From: Chlamydoabsidia padenii
Taxonomy: Eukaryota; Mucoromycota; Mucoromycetes; Mucorales; Cunninghamellaceae
NCBI GenBank assembly: GCA_025330725.1
Contig: JAIWND010000008.1
Location: forward strand, 806,001 to 870,000
Direction: 5' to 3'
Length of the DNA: 64,000 nucleotides
A program made the translations under genes and the position numbers. Positions within the stretch are counted from its first letter, which is position 1. Every line of letters begins with the position of its first letter. This document shows, piece by piece, positions 1-11,665 of this stretch. The notes under the pieces are model-generated. The model was not told where the DNA came from. It worked only from the letters and a program-made list of their open reading frames with translations, and did no database searches.

Positions 1-20
1 CTAATGGATAATTTGATTAG

Positions 21-1362
21 GATCTGTGATGCTTAGTGAAAAGAATGTGGATCGACTGGTGGAAAAGTTATCAACAATGCGTGGTGCAGCTTTGAAAATG
101 GGACAAATGCTTAGTATTCAAGGTATTCAAGCTTCAAATCAATCTTCCAGTGCGCTACCTCCTCAACTCGAACAAGTCCTTCTACGTGTCCACGACAGTG
201 CCAATTACATGCCCAAACGTCAAATGGAGGTAATAGATACTCCCTTCTTTCTGAAAAATTGTGATACTGATCTCTTTATATATATATATATATAATGTAT
301 AGAAAGTGATGGCGGATGAATTAGGAAAGGACTGGTTGTCGAACTTTAGCGAATTCGATCCTATACCCATCGCCGCGGCATCGATTGGTCAGGTCCATGC
401 GGCCACTCTAGCGTCTAATGGACAACCCGTAGTGATTAAGATCCAGTATCCTGGTGTAGCGACATCTATCGACAGTGACCTCAGCAATCTCAAGGCCTTG
501 GTGACCTTTAGCAATCTCCTTCCACGTGGTCTTTACCTCGACAATACCATCAAGGTGACGAAACAAGAATTGGCATGGGAATGCGACTATCAACGTGAAG
601 CCAACAATGCACTACGATTTGGACAGCTTTTGAAGGATGATTCAAGATATAAGGTGCCTCGTGTTATTGAAGAACTATCAACGTCACGTATCTTAGTGTC
701 TGAACGTTTGTATGGACAAGTACTTAGCAAGGCAACTGAAGAATCACAAGAAATTAGAAACAAGGTAAAAGAAAAAGAGAAAAGTAAAAGTAAATGATAT
801 TATTGATTAACTCTTTGTGTGTATCTAGTTGGGCGAAAACTTGTTACGATTATGTTTACGTGAAGTCTTCTCCTTCCAATTCATGCAAACCGATCCCAAT
901 TGGTCCAACTTTTTCTACAACCGACAAACAGGTCAGATCGAACTGTTAGACTTTGGTGCATGCCGCGACTTTCCTTTGACCTTTTTACAACTCTATGGAC
1001 GAATCCTAGGCTCAGCAGTACGACAAGATCGACAAGGTGTATGGGAATACTCAAAACAACTGGGCTTTGTGACAGGGTACGAAACTGACGTGATGAAACA
1101 GGCCCATGTGGATAGTGTCATGGTATTGGGTGAACCCTTTTGCGCCCAAGGCATCTATGACTTTTCTCAACAAACCATCACTGCTCGTGTGCGCGATACC
1201 ATTCCTGTCATGCTACAACACCGACTCACTCCACCTCCTGACGAATCCTATGGTCTACACAAGAAACTTTCTGGTGCGTTCTTACTATGCACCAAACTAG
1301 GAAGCAAGTTTGATACCAGGAATGTATGGAAAGAAGAAGTAGAGGCCCATTTTACCTTTTGA
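21..1362 (+). CDS. COQ8: COQ8/ABC1-type atypical kinase (ubiquinone biosynthesis), 5' truncated
   Basis: Three exons are visible: 21-229, 303-764 and 829-1362. Phase is kept across both introns. An in-frame stop at 14-16 followed by TTAG at 17-20 suggests position 21 is a splice acceptor, so the N-terminus lies outside the window. Family signatures are the KxGQ motif (here KMGQMLS) in exon 1, the Ala-rich nucleotide loop AAASIGQVHA with the lysine of VVIKIQYPG in exon 2, and the metal-binding DFG (LLDFGACRDF) in exon 3. COQ8/ADCK proteins are mitochondrial matrix ATPases that hold the CoQ biosynthesis complex together. The KxGQ motif replaces the usual substrate-binding features of protein kinases. 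The C-terminus ends in a short GSKFDTRN-type helix usual for the family. No defect is seen in the part present. Confidence 0.92.
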
Positions 1363-1710
1363 TTAATAGATATATAGTTATAGCCTCCCTACTTTTTTTT
1401 TTGTAATAACACTAAATAAACTGGATCTTTTTTTTTTAAACCATCAAACTTTTACCCGTTGACTGACAAGCCTGGACCCTGTGTTGGGAAAAGTGGTACA
1501 CTAGGCGGGATTTGAATTCTCATGGACCTCATCCCACTTTTTGATCGACATAATATGTATAAATTCCATACATATATATTATTTGTTCACACGCTATGGA
1601 AGAGATGCAAAATCGAGAGTGTGTGGGTACTTCTTTAAACTAGGGTCAAAAATGAAAGTGATATGTTCGATTAGATCCTTTTTCTTGGCAAATTTGGTAA
1701 TAATAGAACT

Positions 1711-1748
<38 letters not shown>

Positions 1749-2000
1749 GGTTAAAAAGGTCAATGACATAAGTCGGTACCACTCAATCGAGAGTACAATA
1801 ACGATTAAAGTCCCATTGGCTTAAACGCCGCATGATCCAGATGTCATGTCCCAGTCAGACAGAAACCGTTTTTGGGATAGCGCAGCTGGGATTTAAACAA
1901 TAAAACGTCGATTGCTTTTATTCTTTGCCTTTCTCTCATTTTTCCTTTCTCCCTTTTTTATTTTCTCATTCTTTACACTTTTTACATATACACATAAATC
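1363..2000. other. Intergenic spacer with a CGGGATTTGAA element and a 35-A run
   Basis: No gene is seen. The spacer holds one copy of the dispersed element CGGGATTTGAA at 1506-1516, a related TGGGATTTAAAC near 1888, an uninterrupted run of 35 A at 1712-1746, and a pyrimidine-rich leader before the start codon at 2001. Confidence 0.6.
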
Positions 2001-3012
2001 ATGACACTCAGTACAAACGACTTGCCACTCGAAGCCAATGTGGAGGTAGGTCCCATTTTTGCTACTTAAACAGCAAAATGAACGATATCACTAAAAACTC
2101 GTCTTCTTTTTGCCTCTGATTACTATTTACAGGTGTGGAACAAGGTAGGTCAATAGAAGGAATAATAAAGTGGTGATAAATCGGGTACTGATCAGGTATT
2201 TTAACTTGCTATAGATCATTCACGATTCAGGTGTCTCGACAAAGTGGAAATACACTGACATTCATGGTAAGTGAACAGTATAAAGTGAAGAAGGAAAAAA
2301 AAAAAAAGGCAAAGCGGACTAAACTACTCTCTCTTTCCTCATCTTTAGGCGTTGACTCTGACAAACTATCCAAGATCCCACCCTCATCCGCTCTCATCCT
2401 ACTCTTCCCTTCCACCGACAAATACAATGACCATATCCACGAAGAAGAAGTCCGACTGGCCAAACTGGAACAAAGCATCAGCCCGAACGTGGTCTTTTTC
2501 AAACAAACTGTACAACAAGCCTGTGGGATGATTGCTCTCCTCCACTCTTTGGCTAACAATAGCAACAGTGAAGAAGTCAAGGGACCTTTGTTTGACTTTA
2601 TCGAAAAATCACGATCCATGTCTCCAGACGAACGGGCGGAATGGCTCAAGGAATCAAATGAATTGCGTCTGTTACATGAAGCTGCTGCTGCCACTTTGGG
2701 CGATCATCCTGTTGCACTCTTGGAGGATGGGCATACGGATTTCCATTATGTTTGCTTTGTGGAGGTCGATGATCATTTATATGAATTGGATGGACGGCGT
2801 CCGTTGCCGGTCAATCATGGTAAAACGACCGATTTTGTACAGGTAAGAAGGAGAGGACAAGTGAAAAGAATAGATTGGGTTATAATTAAGTTGACTTTTT
2901 ATTATTATCATTACTGTGTTTATAGAGCTCGACAAAGGTGATTAAACAATATATGGATATCGATCCTAATCAGCATGACTTTAGTATGATCGCTCTAGTG
3001 GAATCACAATAG
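2001..3012 (+). CDS. Ubiquitin carboxyl-terminal hydrolase, UCH-L3/YUH1 family (peptidase C12)
   Basis: Five exons (2001-2045, 2133-2144, 2215-2266, 2349-2842, 2926-3012) give 229 residues, the usual length for UCH-L3. The N-terminal pattern PLEANVEVWNK matches the family start. The catalytic Cys lies in QQACGMIALLHSL, the His in FHYVCFV and the Asp in LYELDGR, all in the expected order. These cysteine proteases remove small adducts from the ubiquitin or Nedd8 C-terminus and act in the cytosol and nucleus. Exon 2 is a 12-bp microexon encoding only VWNK; it is needed because skipping it would delete family-conserved residues. The gene is monocistronic, with an AATAAA-like signal about 100 bp after the stop. 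The start is the first ATG that restores the family N-terminus. Confidence 0.93.
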
Positions 3013-3141
3013 GTGTATCTTCATCTCTTTATATATAGTAGTGTATAGTTTCATCTGCTGTAGTTTTTATAAATACTTTATATCTTTTATTTTATATCAA
3101 TAAACTATCAATCTTCTCTATAGCCTACACATGATTATGCA

Positions 3142-3166
3142 AAAAACACACACACACACACACACA
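3142..3166. repeat. (CA)n microsatellite
   Basis: A short CA dinucleotide tract in the convergent spacer between the UCH gene and the minus-strand Ser-rich gene. Confidence 0.8.
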
Positions 3167-3285
3167 GAGGAGTTGCGGGGTTCAAAAAGTGGGACCAACC
3201 AGGAATGGGTCAATGTATAATATGCCAAGTTTTATTATTAAAAAGGATAAGGGTGATAAATCTACTATATATAAATCTACTGCTA

Positions 3286-4704
3286 CTATGAAGGGGGTAT
3301 CAATAAGGAGGAGGTAGGCTTGGCTTGTTGGTGTGGAGTAAAAGTGGATGGGACCGAAGAAGACAAGGGAGAAGAGACGGTGGTAGGAGTCAAAGTGTTG
3401 TTATTACTATCATCGCCTGTCTTGCCCAGATAATATCCATCTTGAACAAACATGGGATCATTGTTCCATAGTTTTGCAATTTCCGCCGTTACCCGTGTCA
3501 GATGCAGACAGCACTGTTTAAGTGATTTCGGCCAATTTACCTCGTCTTCAGTCGACAAGGACCGAATGAGGCTCATCAGTGATACAATTGTCTATTATCC
3601 CCCCACCCACCCATCAAAAAAAAAAAAAAAAAAAAGAGAGCACATCAGTAACCCATAAAGTAGTTTGTCCTTCTTTTTATTCAATGCCTTTACCTTTAAA
3701 AATAGATTCGTATCTTCCCAGAATTGTATGGTATAGGATTGTGAGGAAGGGTGGAATCCGCCTTGTTGATCTTCTAAATGTTCATTTAATTGATGTGTAC
3801 ATGCCACAGCTTGTTGTATTGGTTGTTGAAGCATGGCGAGTTTAGTTTCCAGATCTTGTTGTCGCTGAAGCAACATGGATTCTATTGATTGGTTGAGTAC
3901 TTCCACCAGGTGTGATGAGGATGAAACAGCCATTTTGAAATATGCATATAGAGCCGATGTTGTAGTTGTTGTTGTTCCTGCTGTTGCTGTTTTGGTGCCA
4001 TTGGGTGTGAAATGATGATCACTATGAGATCGATGCCGTGTAGCAGAAAGAGTAGATGGTTGTGGTGAGAGTGTTTCCCATACTTCCTTAATATCGAGTG
4101 TTACACCGTGGAGAGCCAAAAGTAGATGTCGCATACTTTTAAGGTCCAATACCAAAGTCAAGTCGTCCCGTCGTGAATGTAGTTGTGTACAAGTATCCCT
4201 TAATGTGTTGATACAGAGATTCATAAATGGTGATAAAAGACTATTGTGCGTACCACTACCTGTTGCTGATACCAGTTGATCGTGTGCATGTTGTAATTGA
4301 TGAATCAGTGGTGTGAAAAAGGTGAGACTGCCAGAAGAAATACGCAAACATTGTTGTAGTGATTGTTGTAGTGTTGATATTGCAAAGAGAATGGTTTGAC
4401 AAGACGAGAACCAATCTTGAGGTGTAGTATGGTCGATACTCTCATTAGGTGAGCTGGCAAGTGGTGAAGATGAATGAAACGACGATGTTCGAGTGGCTGA
4501 TGTTTTCGAGTCGAGAGAGTGTTTTCGTATCGGATGCAAGTTGCTGTTATTAAGAGTTAACGGTGGTAGAGCGACATATACTTGTTGAGGTCGCTGAGAA
4601 AGAAGTGTGTTTTGAGCAGGTTTATTCATGGAAGCAACACTGGGTCGACTTATGGTTGTCAATCTTGCAGTACCATGTGTTACATCTGATACTGAAGACT
4701 CCAT
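3286..4704 (-). CDS. Ser/Gln-rich cytosolic protein, possibly SOG2-like (RAM signalling) C-terminal domain
   Basis: Two exons on the minus strand (4704-3694 and 3591-3286) give about 438 residues. The acceptor ending at 3592 keeps the frame and joins a predicted helix (FWEDTNLFLK, then TIVSLMSLIR). The first 110 residues are Ser/Thr-rich and disordered. The rest is helical with Gln-rich stretches, and the tail is Thr/Ser/Pro-rich. The pattern FW-D-N-FLK followed by SLIRSLS and a Lys-Ser-Leu helix resembles, from memory of the family, the C-terminal domain of SOG2 proteins of the RAM/Orb6 morphogenesis pathway. No leucine-rich repeats, the other half of SOG2, are present, so the assignment is tentative. 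The protein has no membrane segment or signal peptide. The intron contains a run of about 19 T in coding orientation. Confidence 0.55.
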
Positions 4705-6028
4705 AAATGTATTGTATAAAGATTAAGAGGAGAAAGAAGGAAGGAAAGAAAGAAAGAAAAAGGAAAAAAAGGGTAAATAAAGATGGCGAGTAAACTCCGC
4801 TGATGTTGCCGGCAAAATAGAATAGGAGCAAGGTCACATGAACTACCCTCCTTCCAAGTACAAATGTTCTTTGGAAAGGCAATGTTGGAGCAGTAATTGG
4901 GTAGTATGGCTTTTTCACTTTCTACATGGATATCGACAGATGAGAAACCCATTTACTCTACTTTGACAAGTGAGGTACAAGCTAGGGCACAGGCAAAAAA
5001 AAAAGTATCGCTTCATACATCATCAACATAGTTAAATTTCATTCAGTAGGTTTCTCTTTTCTAGTAAATTGACCTCTGGCAATCATTCGTACTGTTCATA
5101 AAGACCTTTGACCAAAAAGACTTGTATTTTTCAAATCCCGACATTGAGCGGGATTTGAATCGACAGGCACCTGAAAGAGGGATCCCTTGTTTTAAAGGAG
5201 AAAGAGTGCTTTGACAGTTTCACAAGGAAAAAGATGGCGTATGTACTTACATATTAATCATGCCATGAATGAAGGGATGATGCGGTATGATGGATGAGAC
5301 TATGCAGATTACCTTGTTCATTAATGTGAGAGAGAGAGAGAGAGAGAGAGAAAAGAGAGGTCAAAAAGTCAGTCTTAATATAAATCATATTACGACGGTA
5401 GGAAAGTATTCAGATTGTTTATTTCAATATGATCATAAAGGGAAGCAAATGAAGGAAGGATGGAATCATTTAGATCATTACTTGTAGGAGCAGGTCCCAC
5501 ATTTCTCATGTGGGTAACTTGAATTTTTCGTCGAATAAGCGGAGGATGAAATATCAGTTAATATTATGTGGGAAGTATGTGGTTTCCTTTTATTTTTCAC
5601 TTACCGTTGGCCGAAGCCCCGTACCCATCCCTCATCCAAGAATTGACTGACAAGTTGTTGTTGTTTTGTTAAAGGAAAAGAATTTAAAAAGCTCTTTTAT
5701 ATGGTGTGAAAAAGAAAAAATCAGATGTTCAAACCCATGCATTGTCAAATTATAACAACCTTATACAGGACATTGGCCATCACAGTTCGCATTAATTAAA
5801 TGACGCCTATAGGAAGCCAGTCGGGCTAAAGCTTACTCTAATCGACGAAAAATTTAAATTTACTCTTCTCATGTCTGAGCGGGATTTCAAATATTTTTTT
5901 TATGAGATGGATGGATGCCCCTCACATTTTCTTTTTTTTTTTTTTTTTTCTCTTCTCTTCCCTCTTTATCTAACCATTACACTTTATTATTATAAACTTT
6001 TTACTTTTTTATTGGAATCATTTATCAA
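4705..6028. other. Intergenic spacer (1.3 kb) with an inverted pair of the CGGGATTTGAA element
   Basis: No gene is supported. The spacer holds a (GA)n tract near 5327-5350, a perfect inverted pair of the dispersed element (TTCAAATCCCG ending at 5140; CGGGATTTGAA at 5149-5159, eight bases apart), and another copy, CGGGATTTCAA, at 5880-5890. A pyrimidine-rich leader precedes the next gene. Confidence 0.6.
5130..5159. promoter_or_regulatory. Inverted pair of the 11-bp dispersed element
   Basis: TTCAAATCCCG and CGGGATTTGAA face each other across eight bases, about 430 bp upstream of the minus-strand gene that starts at 4704. A dyad of this kind is what a dimeric DNA-binding protein would need. 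Function is inferred only from position and recurrence. Confidence 0.45.
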
Positions 6029-7360
6029 ATGGTAAGTAAAGACGACTTACCGTCTTTTATATTGGAACTCCTTTATACCATATTCATCCACTTTACTTAG
6101 ACGACAACCACTATCATCTCTCACGCAAAAGCAAGTGCCAACCTCCTCGACTTGGTAGCAGCAATGGACAAATATACGACGAATAGCACGAATGACGACG
6201 ACGACGACGACTACACTAAAGGGTCAATGACAGGATTAGATGACCAGTCAAATACTAGTGATATTAACGATAACGATACTGATGAAGATCCAGTTGAACA
6301 AGAACAATTCAAACGTATCTCTGGTATTCTTACTCAACTCATACAAGAAGCCAACAATGCCATCCACAATACAACTCCTTCTATATCGACTGTCCAAACA
6401 ACTACAACAACTACAGCAGCAGCAACAACAGCAATAGCAAGCCAAGTGATGGATCATCAAATGACACTCAAACATGCCATGGACTCGATGGACAAGTCAA
6501 CAGCAGCCATCAATACGCTTCTCCCAGATGATTTATCAGTATACTCAACACCATCCACCAGTAAAAATAATGATATGTCGGCCATCAAGGAATCTCGTCG
6601 TCGGTCCCGTTTACCTCGACCAACGAAATCAGTATCATCCGAACACGCACCCTATCTCAACCGGACATCCTCAAGCACCTCATCCATGACATCCAGCATG
6701 AATGATGATGAGGACGATGACGAAGATCTATTCTCATCCATCTCTTCAACACTCACCACACCCATGTCTCGAACTATCTCACCTCTTTTATTTGAAACAC
6801 AAGTAAATGACCCGGTATTGGAATGCACTGAACAAGATGCTGTTCAGTATGATTTAGTGAATGATCCATTATTGGCTTCATTTGAACGGTTGGATTCATC
6901 ACTTGCTATTGTCGATTCATTATCTCGTGATCTGGCTAATTACCGTCGACAGCATCCTCGATCCAAGATGTTGACTAGTCACCAGAAACCTTCTTCTTTA
7001 CCCACCACAACCAACGACTCTGCAGAATCCAACGTATCCTCATCAACATCACCAACACCTTCTTTTATCAAAAGCAACAACAACAATATGTATGCAGCTT
7101 TTGGTTGGACTCATTTGTTGATGCTATCATTTGTATACATTCCATATATATTCATCCTCTCACTGTGGGAAGAACTCGTCAAGGTGGTATCGTCATCACC
7201 ATCCTTTGTATCGTTTGTTAAAACAACAACCCATGATCCACATGTCCTCTTCTCAAGAATTGCTGTGATTGAAATAGTATCTCCTACCATTGGTCTAATT
7301 GTCTTTGTCATACTGTTGATGATTCTTCATTTATTAAGAGCGGCGGTAAAACCTCACTGA
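6029..7360 (+). CDS. Acidic Ser/Thr-rich protein with two C-terminal membrane helices; intron directly after the start codon
   Basis: The best model has ATG at 6029-6031 followed at once by a GTAAGT intron (6032-6100), then one exon 6101-7360, giving 420 residues. The frame after the acceptor is open back to the splice site and extends the plainly coding frame. Without this intron the protein would start internally at residue 18 or 22. The N-terminal third is rich in Asp and Thr, including a run of six Asp. The middle is Ser/Thr-rich with RRRSRLPRPTK. Residues near 315-345 and 375-412 form two hydrophobic helices, suggesting a tail-anchored hairpin with the bulk in the cytosol. I do not recognise the family. 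A short Thr/Ala/Gln repeat tract is likely variable in length. Confidence 0.7.
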
Positions 7361-7975
7361 TAATCAATGCACCTTCTCGTCAGGTTATCACTAACAAGGA
7401 TCGGTTTGGCGATCCTTCTTCACCTTGCTTGGCTTCTTTGTTATTATTGTTGTTTTTTTAACTATATATATTTGTGTTGTATCCTGTAGATAGTTGTATT
7501 CCCCTTTTTTCCCTTTTCCCCATCCCACCTTTTAGTTTATTACTTCTTGTTGATACATATCATTATAGTATATAGTTTGTTATTTGACATTATTAGTCTA
7601 GTTTTTATGTTGTTTTTATTATTTACTGAAAAATGTTGTTTTTGTTTATACCTTATGTACTTACCCAAAAATAAAAACCTTGTCCACTTTTGATTGTGTC
7701 ATCTCTCACCCCTGGATAGCCTCACTTCTTCCATGTTGCATTGATGTCACCTGCCTGCATTCATGTTTATAGTGGTACCATACCCTCGGGAATATATATA
7801 TATATATATATATATCACATAGTTTGTTAACTCTAATATTATGGAATGAATTAAAAACTGACACACCAAAAGATATATGCATGTCCAGTCATTATGCAAC
7901 TAGACTATCATTTTAAACCCCGCATGACAACCTACATCATTTTTTATTTATTAATGGTATTCTACAGTATCTATT
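7361..7975. other. Convergent 3' spacer
   Basis: Untranslated tails of two converging genes. It holds AATAAA-like signals near 7668 and a (TA)n tract at about 7791-7814. No gene is seen. Confidence 0.6.
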
Positions 7976-9048
7976 CTAAAGAGGGGGATAAATATCATTC
8001 CTTCGATGGGACATTATAGGCATATCAGTTCGTATAGAGTCTAGGTATTCCAAATCAATATTTGCCAAAGCCAGACTTGGTGAGGATGTATCAGGACATC
8101 TTGCCAATACAGTTCCCCATGGATCTATAATCTATTAAAAAAGAAGAGGGGAATTTAACAAACCTTCAGTAATTTGACAGCATACTTTACCATTGCATGA
8201 CCATAACTTGTTCGTTTTGCATTGTGTTGTCCCACCTGAGCAGCTGCCATGACATAACACTGAGTTTCAATCGCCCTTGCTTTTAATAAGGTCTCTAATA
8301 AGGGGGTGATTAGTTTTGTTTCATCCTATGTGTGTGTGTGTGTGTATGTTTACCCCAATGAGCCATGCCAGTTTTGACAGTAAATGCACTGGGAAAAGCC
8401 AAGATGTGGGCGCCTTGACGTCGTTGATGAATGGATAGTTCTGCAAATCGAAGATCGTAACAGATTTGTAAACCCAGCATACCAATGGGACTGGACAATG
8501 GTGGTGTGAGTGTGGAGCCTGCCTGTGTCGAGTCACTTTCCATTAACCGAGGTCCGTTTTGAATATCCACGTCAAAGAGATGTATTTTTCGATAGGTTGA
8601 TACAATATCCCCGTGTTCGTCAATAACAACATGTGTATTATAAACCCGTTCCTGATCATCACACTATTCAAAAGAGAAGAATGTCAGTGACAGGGCAGTC
8701 ATCCTTTTTAATTACCTTTTCATGAACACCAGTGGATACCCATATCTGTTCTGATTGAGCAGTTTTTCGAAGTTCTTGGAGAAAGTTTGATTCCTTAAGG
8801 GTTGACGCCAATGTACCAGCCTGTTCTTTGGATTCAGATATATAGTCCGCTGCTTCAGGTAAAAAGAGCATCTACACGTTAAAAAGAGAGAGAGAAGCTT
8901 TTCGTCAAGTTGAGAATGGTCAATGTATCTAATCATATTATACCTTGGCACCTTGTTGAGAGGCTTTTTTAATTAGTTCACAACATCGTATGGTGTTGGT
9001 TTCAATAATGGAAGAGGCACAAAACTGACCCACCGCAGCCAGCGTCAT
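7976..9048 (-). CDS. Carbon-nitrogen hydrolase, NIT1 type (deaminated glutathione amidase)
   Basis: Five minus-strand exons (9048-8944, 8871-8716, 8663-8354, 8294-8191, 8131-7976) give 276 residues, typical for NIT1/yeast Nit2. The nitrilase catalytic triad is complete: Glu in LFLPEAADY, Lys in YRKIHLFDV, Cys in [12 protein letters not shown]1-type features are the N-terminal [29 protein letters not shown] and the [12 protein letters not shown] block. The enzyme repairs deaminated glutathione formed as a transaminase by-product. The exon 3/4 junction is fixed by an in-frame stop after the nearer AG, so the later acceptor at 8295-8296 is used. It shares a 248-bp divergent promoter with the Myb gene; a CGGGATTTCAA element lies only 26 bp from the start codon. 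Confidence 0.93.
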
Positions 9049-9073
9049 GTTGATAAAGAAGAAGCAAAAGTGC

Positions 9074-9084
9074 CGGGATTTCAA
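9074..9084 (+). promoter_or_regulatory. Dispersed element CGGGATTTCAA in a divergent promoter
   Basis: One copy of the recurrent 11-bp element sits between the NIT1-type gene (start 9048, minus) and the Myb gene (start 9297, plus). It is followed by an A-run. Confidence 0.5.
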
Positions 9085-9296
9085 AAGAAAAAAAAAAAAG
9101 ATAAACCTTTAAAACAATCCGAGCGATTTGATTGGATGTGCGAAACCCCCCGTCAATCCGCTCATTCATGCTTCGTCATGGGATGAGCCGAAAAAAAAAA
9201 AGTTCAAAGGTGGGAAAAAGTAAAAAAGAATAAACGCGTTTCTTTCTTTTCCTTCTATCTTATTCTACACCACATTCACAATTATAGGAATCCTTT

Positions 9297-11554
9297 ATGC
9301 AGCTCCATCGAATTCAAGATTCTACAGTAAAAGCACCTTCACCTCTAGGCAGAAGGCAATCCACTACATTTACACAATCCACCGACCATTTAGATCACAT
9401 TCTTCATTCGCTTCGACAACAGGTAAAACAACCGTTTTAACTCGATAAAGAATAGTACTATTAACCATCTTTTTCTTGTCATTATCAAAGATAGAACGTT
9501 GGGGAACAAATGCAAAGTGGAAAATCGACCTTGAATTAACAGAACCATTGACAAACAACACTACTACTACTACGACGACGACGACGACGGCAAATACTAC
9601 CACGGTACCACCTCCTGACTTATCACCCTCGGTTAATTCCACAGCAAAGACAACGAAACAGTCAACACACCCGGTTGTGCATTCCTTATCCGTGTCTTCC
9701 ACAACTCAATATCCAGTAAGTCTTTGTTGGACAAAGAGGAAGAATAAAACCCCCCGACCATGTTACCGAACTCATTCGCTCTCTCTCTTTTTTTTTTTTT
9801 CTTAGTGGGACTATGTACCGCCTTATCAAGACAAGTGGAACCGGGACTTTAATAACGATGAACAAGAACAACAGGTAAATAAGTATTAATAGCTCTGTAT
9901 GTCTATTTATATTAATCATGCGTCTTTTATTATTTAATAGTTACGTGAAGCCATGGAAAGAAACCAATATCTGGAAAATATTGTCCGTTCTCAAGCTGAT
10001 CAAATAGGTCAATCACCCACGCTACCGCCTGATGTGAACAACGTGGTCGAAACAATGAAACAAATTTACCTCATGTCGGTAAGTGAAATATGATTTGGCT
10101 GGTTTCAGTAGGATGATGATGATTAACTCTTTTTTTTATCAAATAGGAAAATGAACAACGACTACGATATGTTACTGAAACAAGAATGCTACACAAGGAT
10201 ATTCAGGCTTTGACTAGACGATTACAAAAGATGGCTCAATTATTACATACAGTGGAAGATATGGAACTGCCTGACAAGGTATGTTGAATGATAGGATGGG
10301 ACGAAGATTATTAATTTAATTCATCAATTTAAATATTGTAACTATTAGGATGCTGACTTGGGAAAGGATGAATTACTTCAAGATAAGAAATGTTTACTAC
10401 AAAAACTACACCTGAATCAACTACGATTAAAGGCTCGGGATGCAGAATTGGAGTTTTTACATTTGAAACAACCACAGCAACAACCACAAGACGAACTACT
10501 ACCATCATCACCTCAAACCTTGGCAGTCTCACCTCGATTCCAACAAGATCGTACACTCAAGAATCGACCCTATCTCTTTCAACAACAGTATTCGCCCAAA
10601 CTGCGTAGCGACATTCGGCCAAATACGATCTCTGGATTGGACAGCCTGGGTATACTAGCCGACCAAATGCTCAGTGATCCGGACTTTGAATCTCAATATG
10701 TCAGTGACACAGAACGATCAAGATATGCGACGTTTACGCCACCACCGCCACCTTCTCGGCGTGGTAAATTCAGGAAACGACCACTCAATCATCTCAAGGA
10801 AGAAGAACCTGATCCAACTATCTATTATTACAACAGACCGGCTTATAGTAGTAGTCATGCTCCCACCTATTACCATGAAAAACGATCCAAACGATCCATC
10901 GACTCTGCCAACACACTCTTATCCATGTTCCCATCAAGGTCACCACCACCTGTTGTCCATCATTCTGATCATGGTAATGATACTGAATAATGATTGGGTA
11001 TTTTTTGTAACTCTCTCTCTTTTTTTTTTTTATGTTAAATAGATAGGATGAAATCACCAGCAGCCAGTAGCCGACCTCAACAGCAAAGACCAAAGTCAAA
11101 ACTAGCCTATGTACGATGGAATCCAGATGAAGATCAGCTCCTTAGGGCCTCAGTGGAAAAGAACGGGACAAGTAACTGGGACAAGGTGGCACAATTAGTA
11201 CCTGATAGGAGCAGTCAACAATGCCGACAACGTTGGAGCAAGTACCTCGATCAAAAACATGGTGGACCCTCAACCAATAATGACAAGAAACCCAAATCAA
11301 CTCTGGTACCTAATGATGCTCGACATTCACCTTCGATTGCCTCTTTATTGAATACAGAAGATGACTCTACGACCAAGAAACGACCACTGGCTGCCTCTGC
11401 TTCTCCACCTCACCTTCATCCTCCTCAACCTGTACCAAATACATCTACTTCTTCTAGTTCCCCTTCTATTCATCCTTTTACTTATCATCCCCCATCCCCC
11501 ATATCTACACCTAAAAACACAAGTCGATTTGTTGACGGCTTTAATAGATCTTAA
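9297..11554 (+). CDS. Coiled-coil protein with a single C-terminal Myb/SANT DNA-binding repeat
   Basis: Seven exons (9297-9422, 9491-9715, 9806-9874, 9941-10078, 10147-10278, 10349-10973, 11043-11554) keep phase throughout and give about 608 residues. The N-terminal half carries a poly-Thr tract, then Gln/Glu/Leu-rich helices likely to form a coiled coil (exons 4-6). The centre is Pro/Ser/Arg-rich. Near residue 450, YVRWNPDEDQLLRASV...NWDKVAQLV...CRQRWSKYL is a classic single Myb repeat with its three regularly spaced Trp. A Ser/Pro-rich tail follows. One Myb repeat after a coiled coil suggests a chromatin or transcription factor acting as a dimer, but no target can be read. The final intron joins GAT-AGG-ATG across a phase-1 boundary, so the Myb part belongs to the same gene and is not a separate one. 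Confidence 0.85.
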
Positions 11555-11606
11555 TTTTATGCAGTCATTCATTATTACCTGTTTAAAAAATAAAAATTTG
11601 ATGTTT

Positions 11607-11618
11607 TTTAAAATCCCG
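11607..11618 (-). promoter_or_regulatory. Dispersed element TTTAAAATCCCG upstream of the BAG gene
   Basis: A reverse-orientation copy lies 48 bp before the BAG-domain start codon, in a spacer of only 111 bp. Confidence 0.45.
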
Positions 11619-11665
11619 CCATTCTGTCTTTCTTTCTTTTCTATTTTTCACTTTATTACATTACC

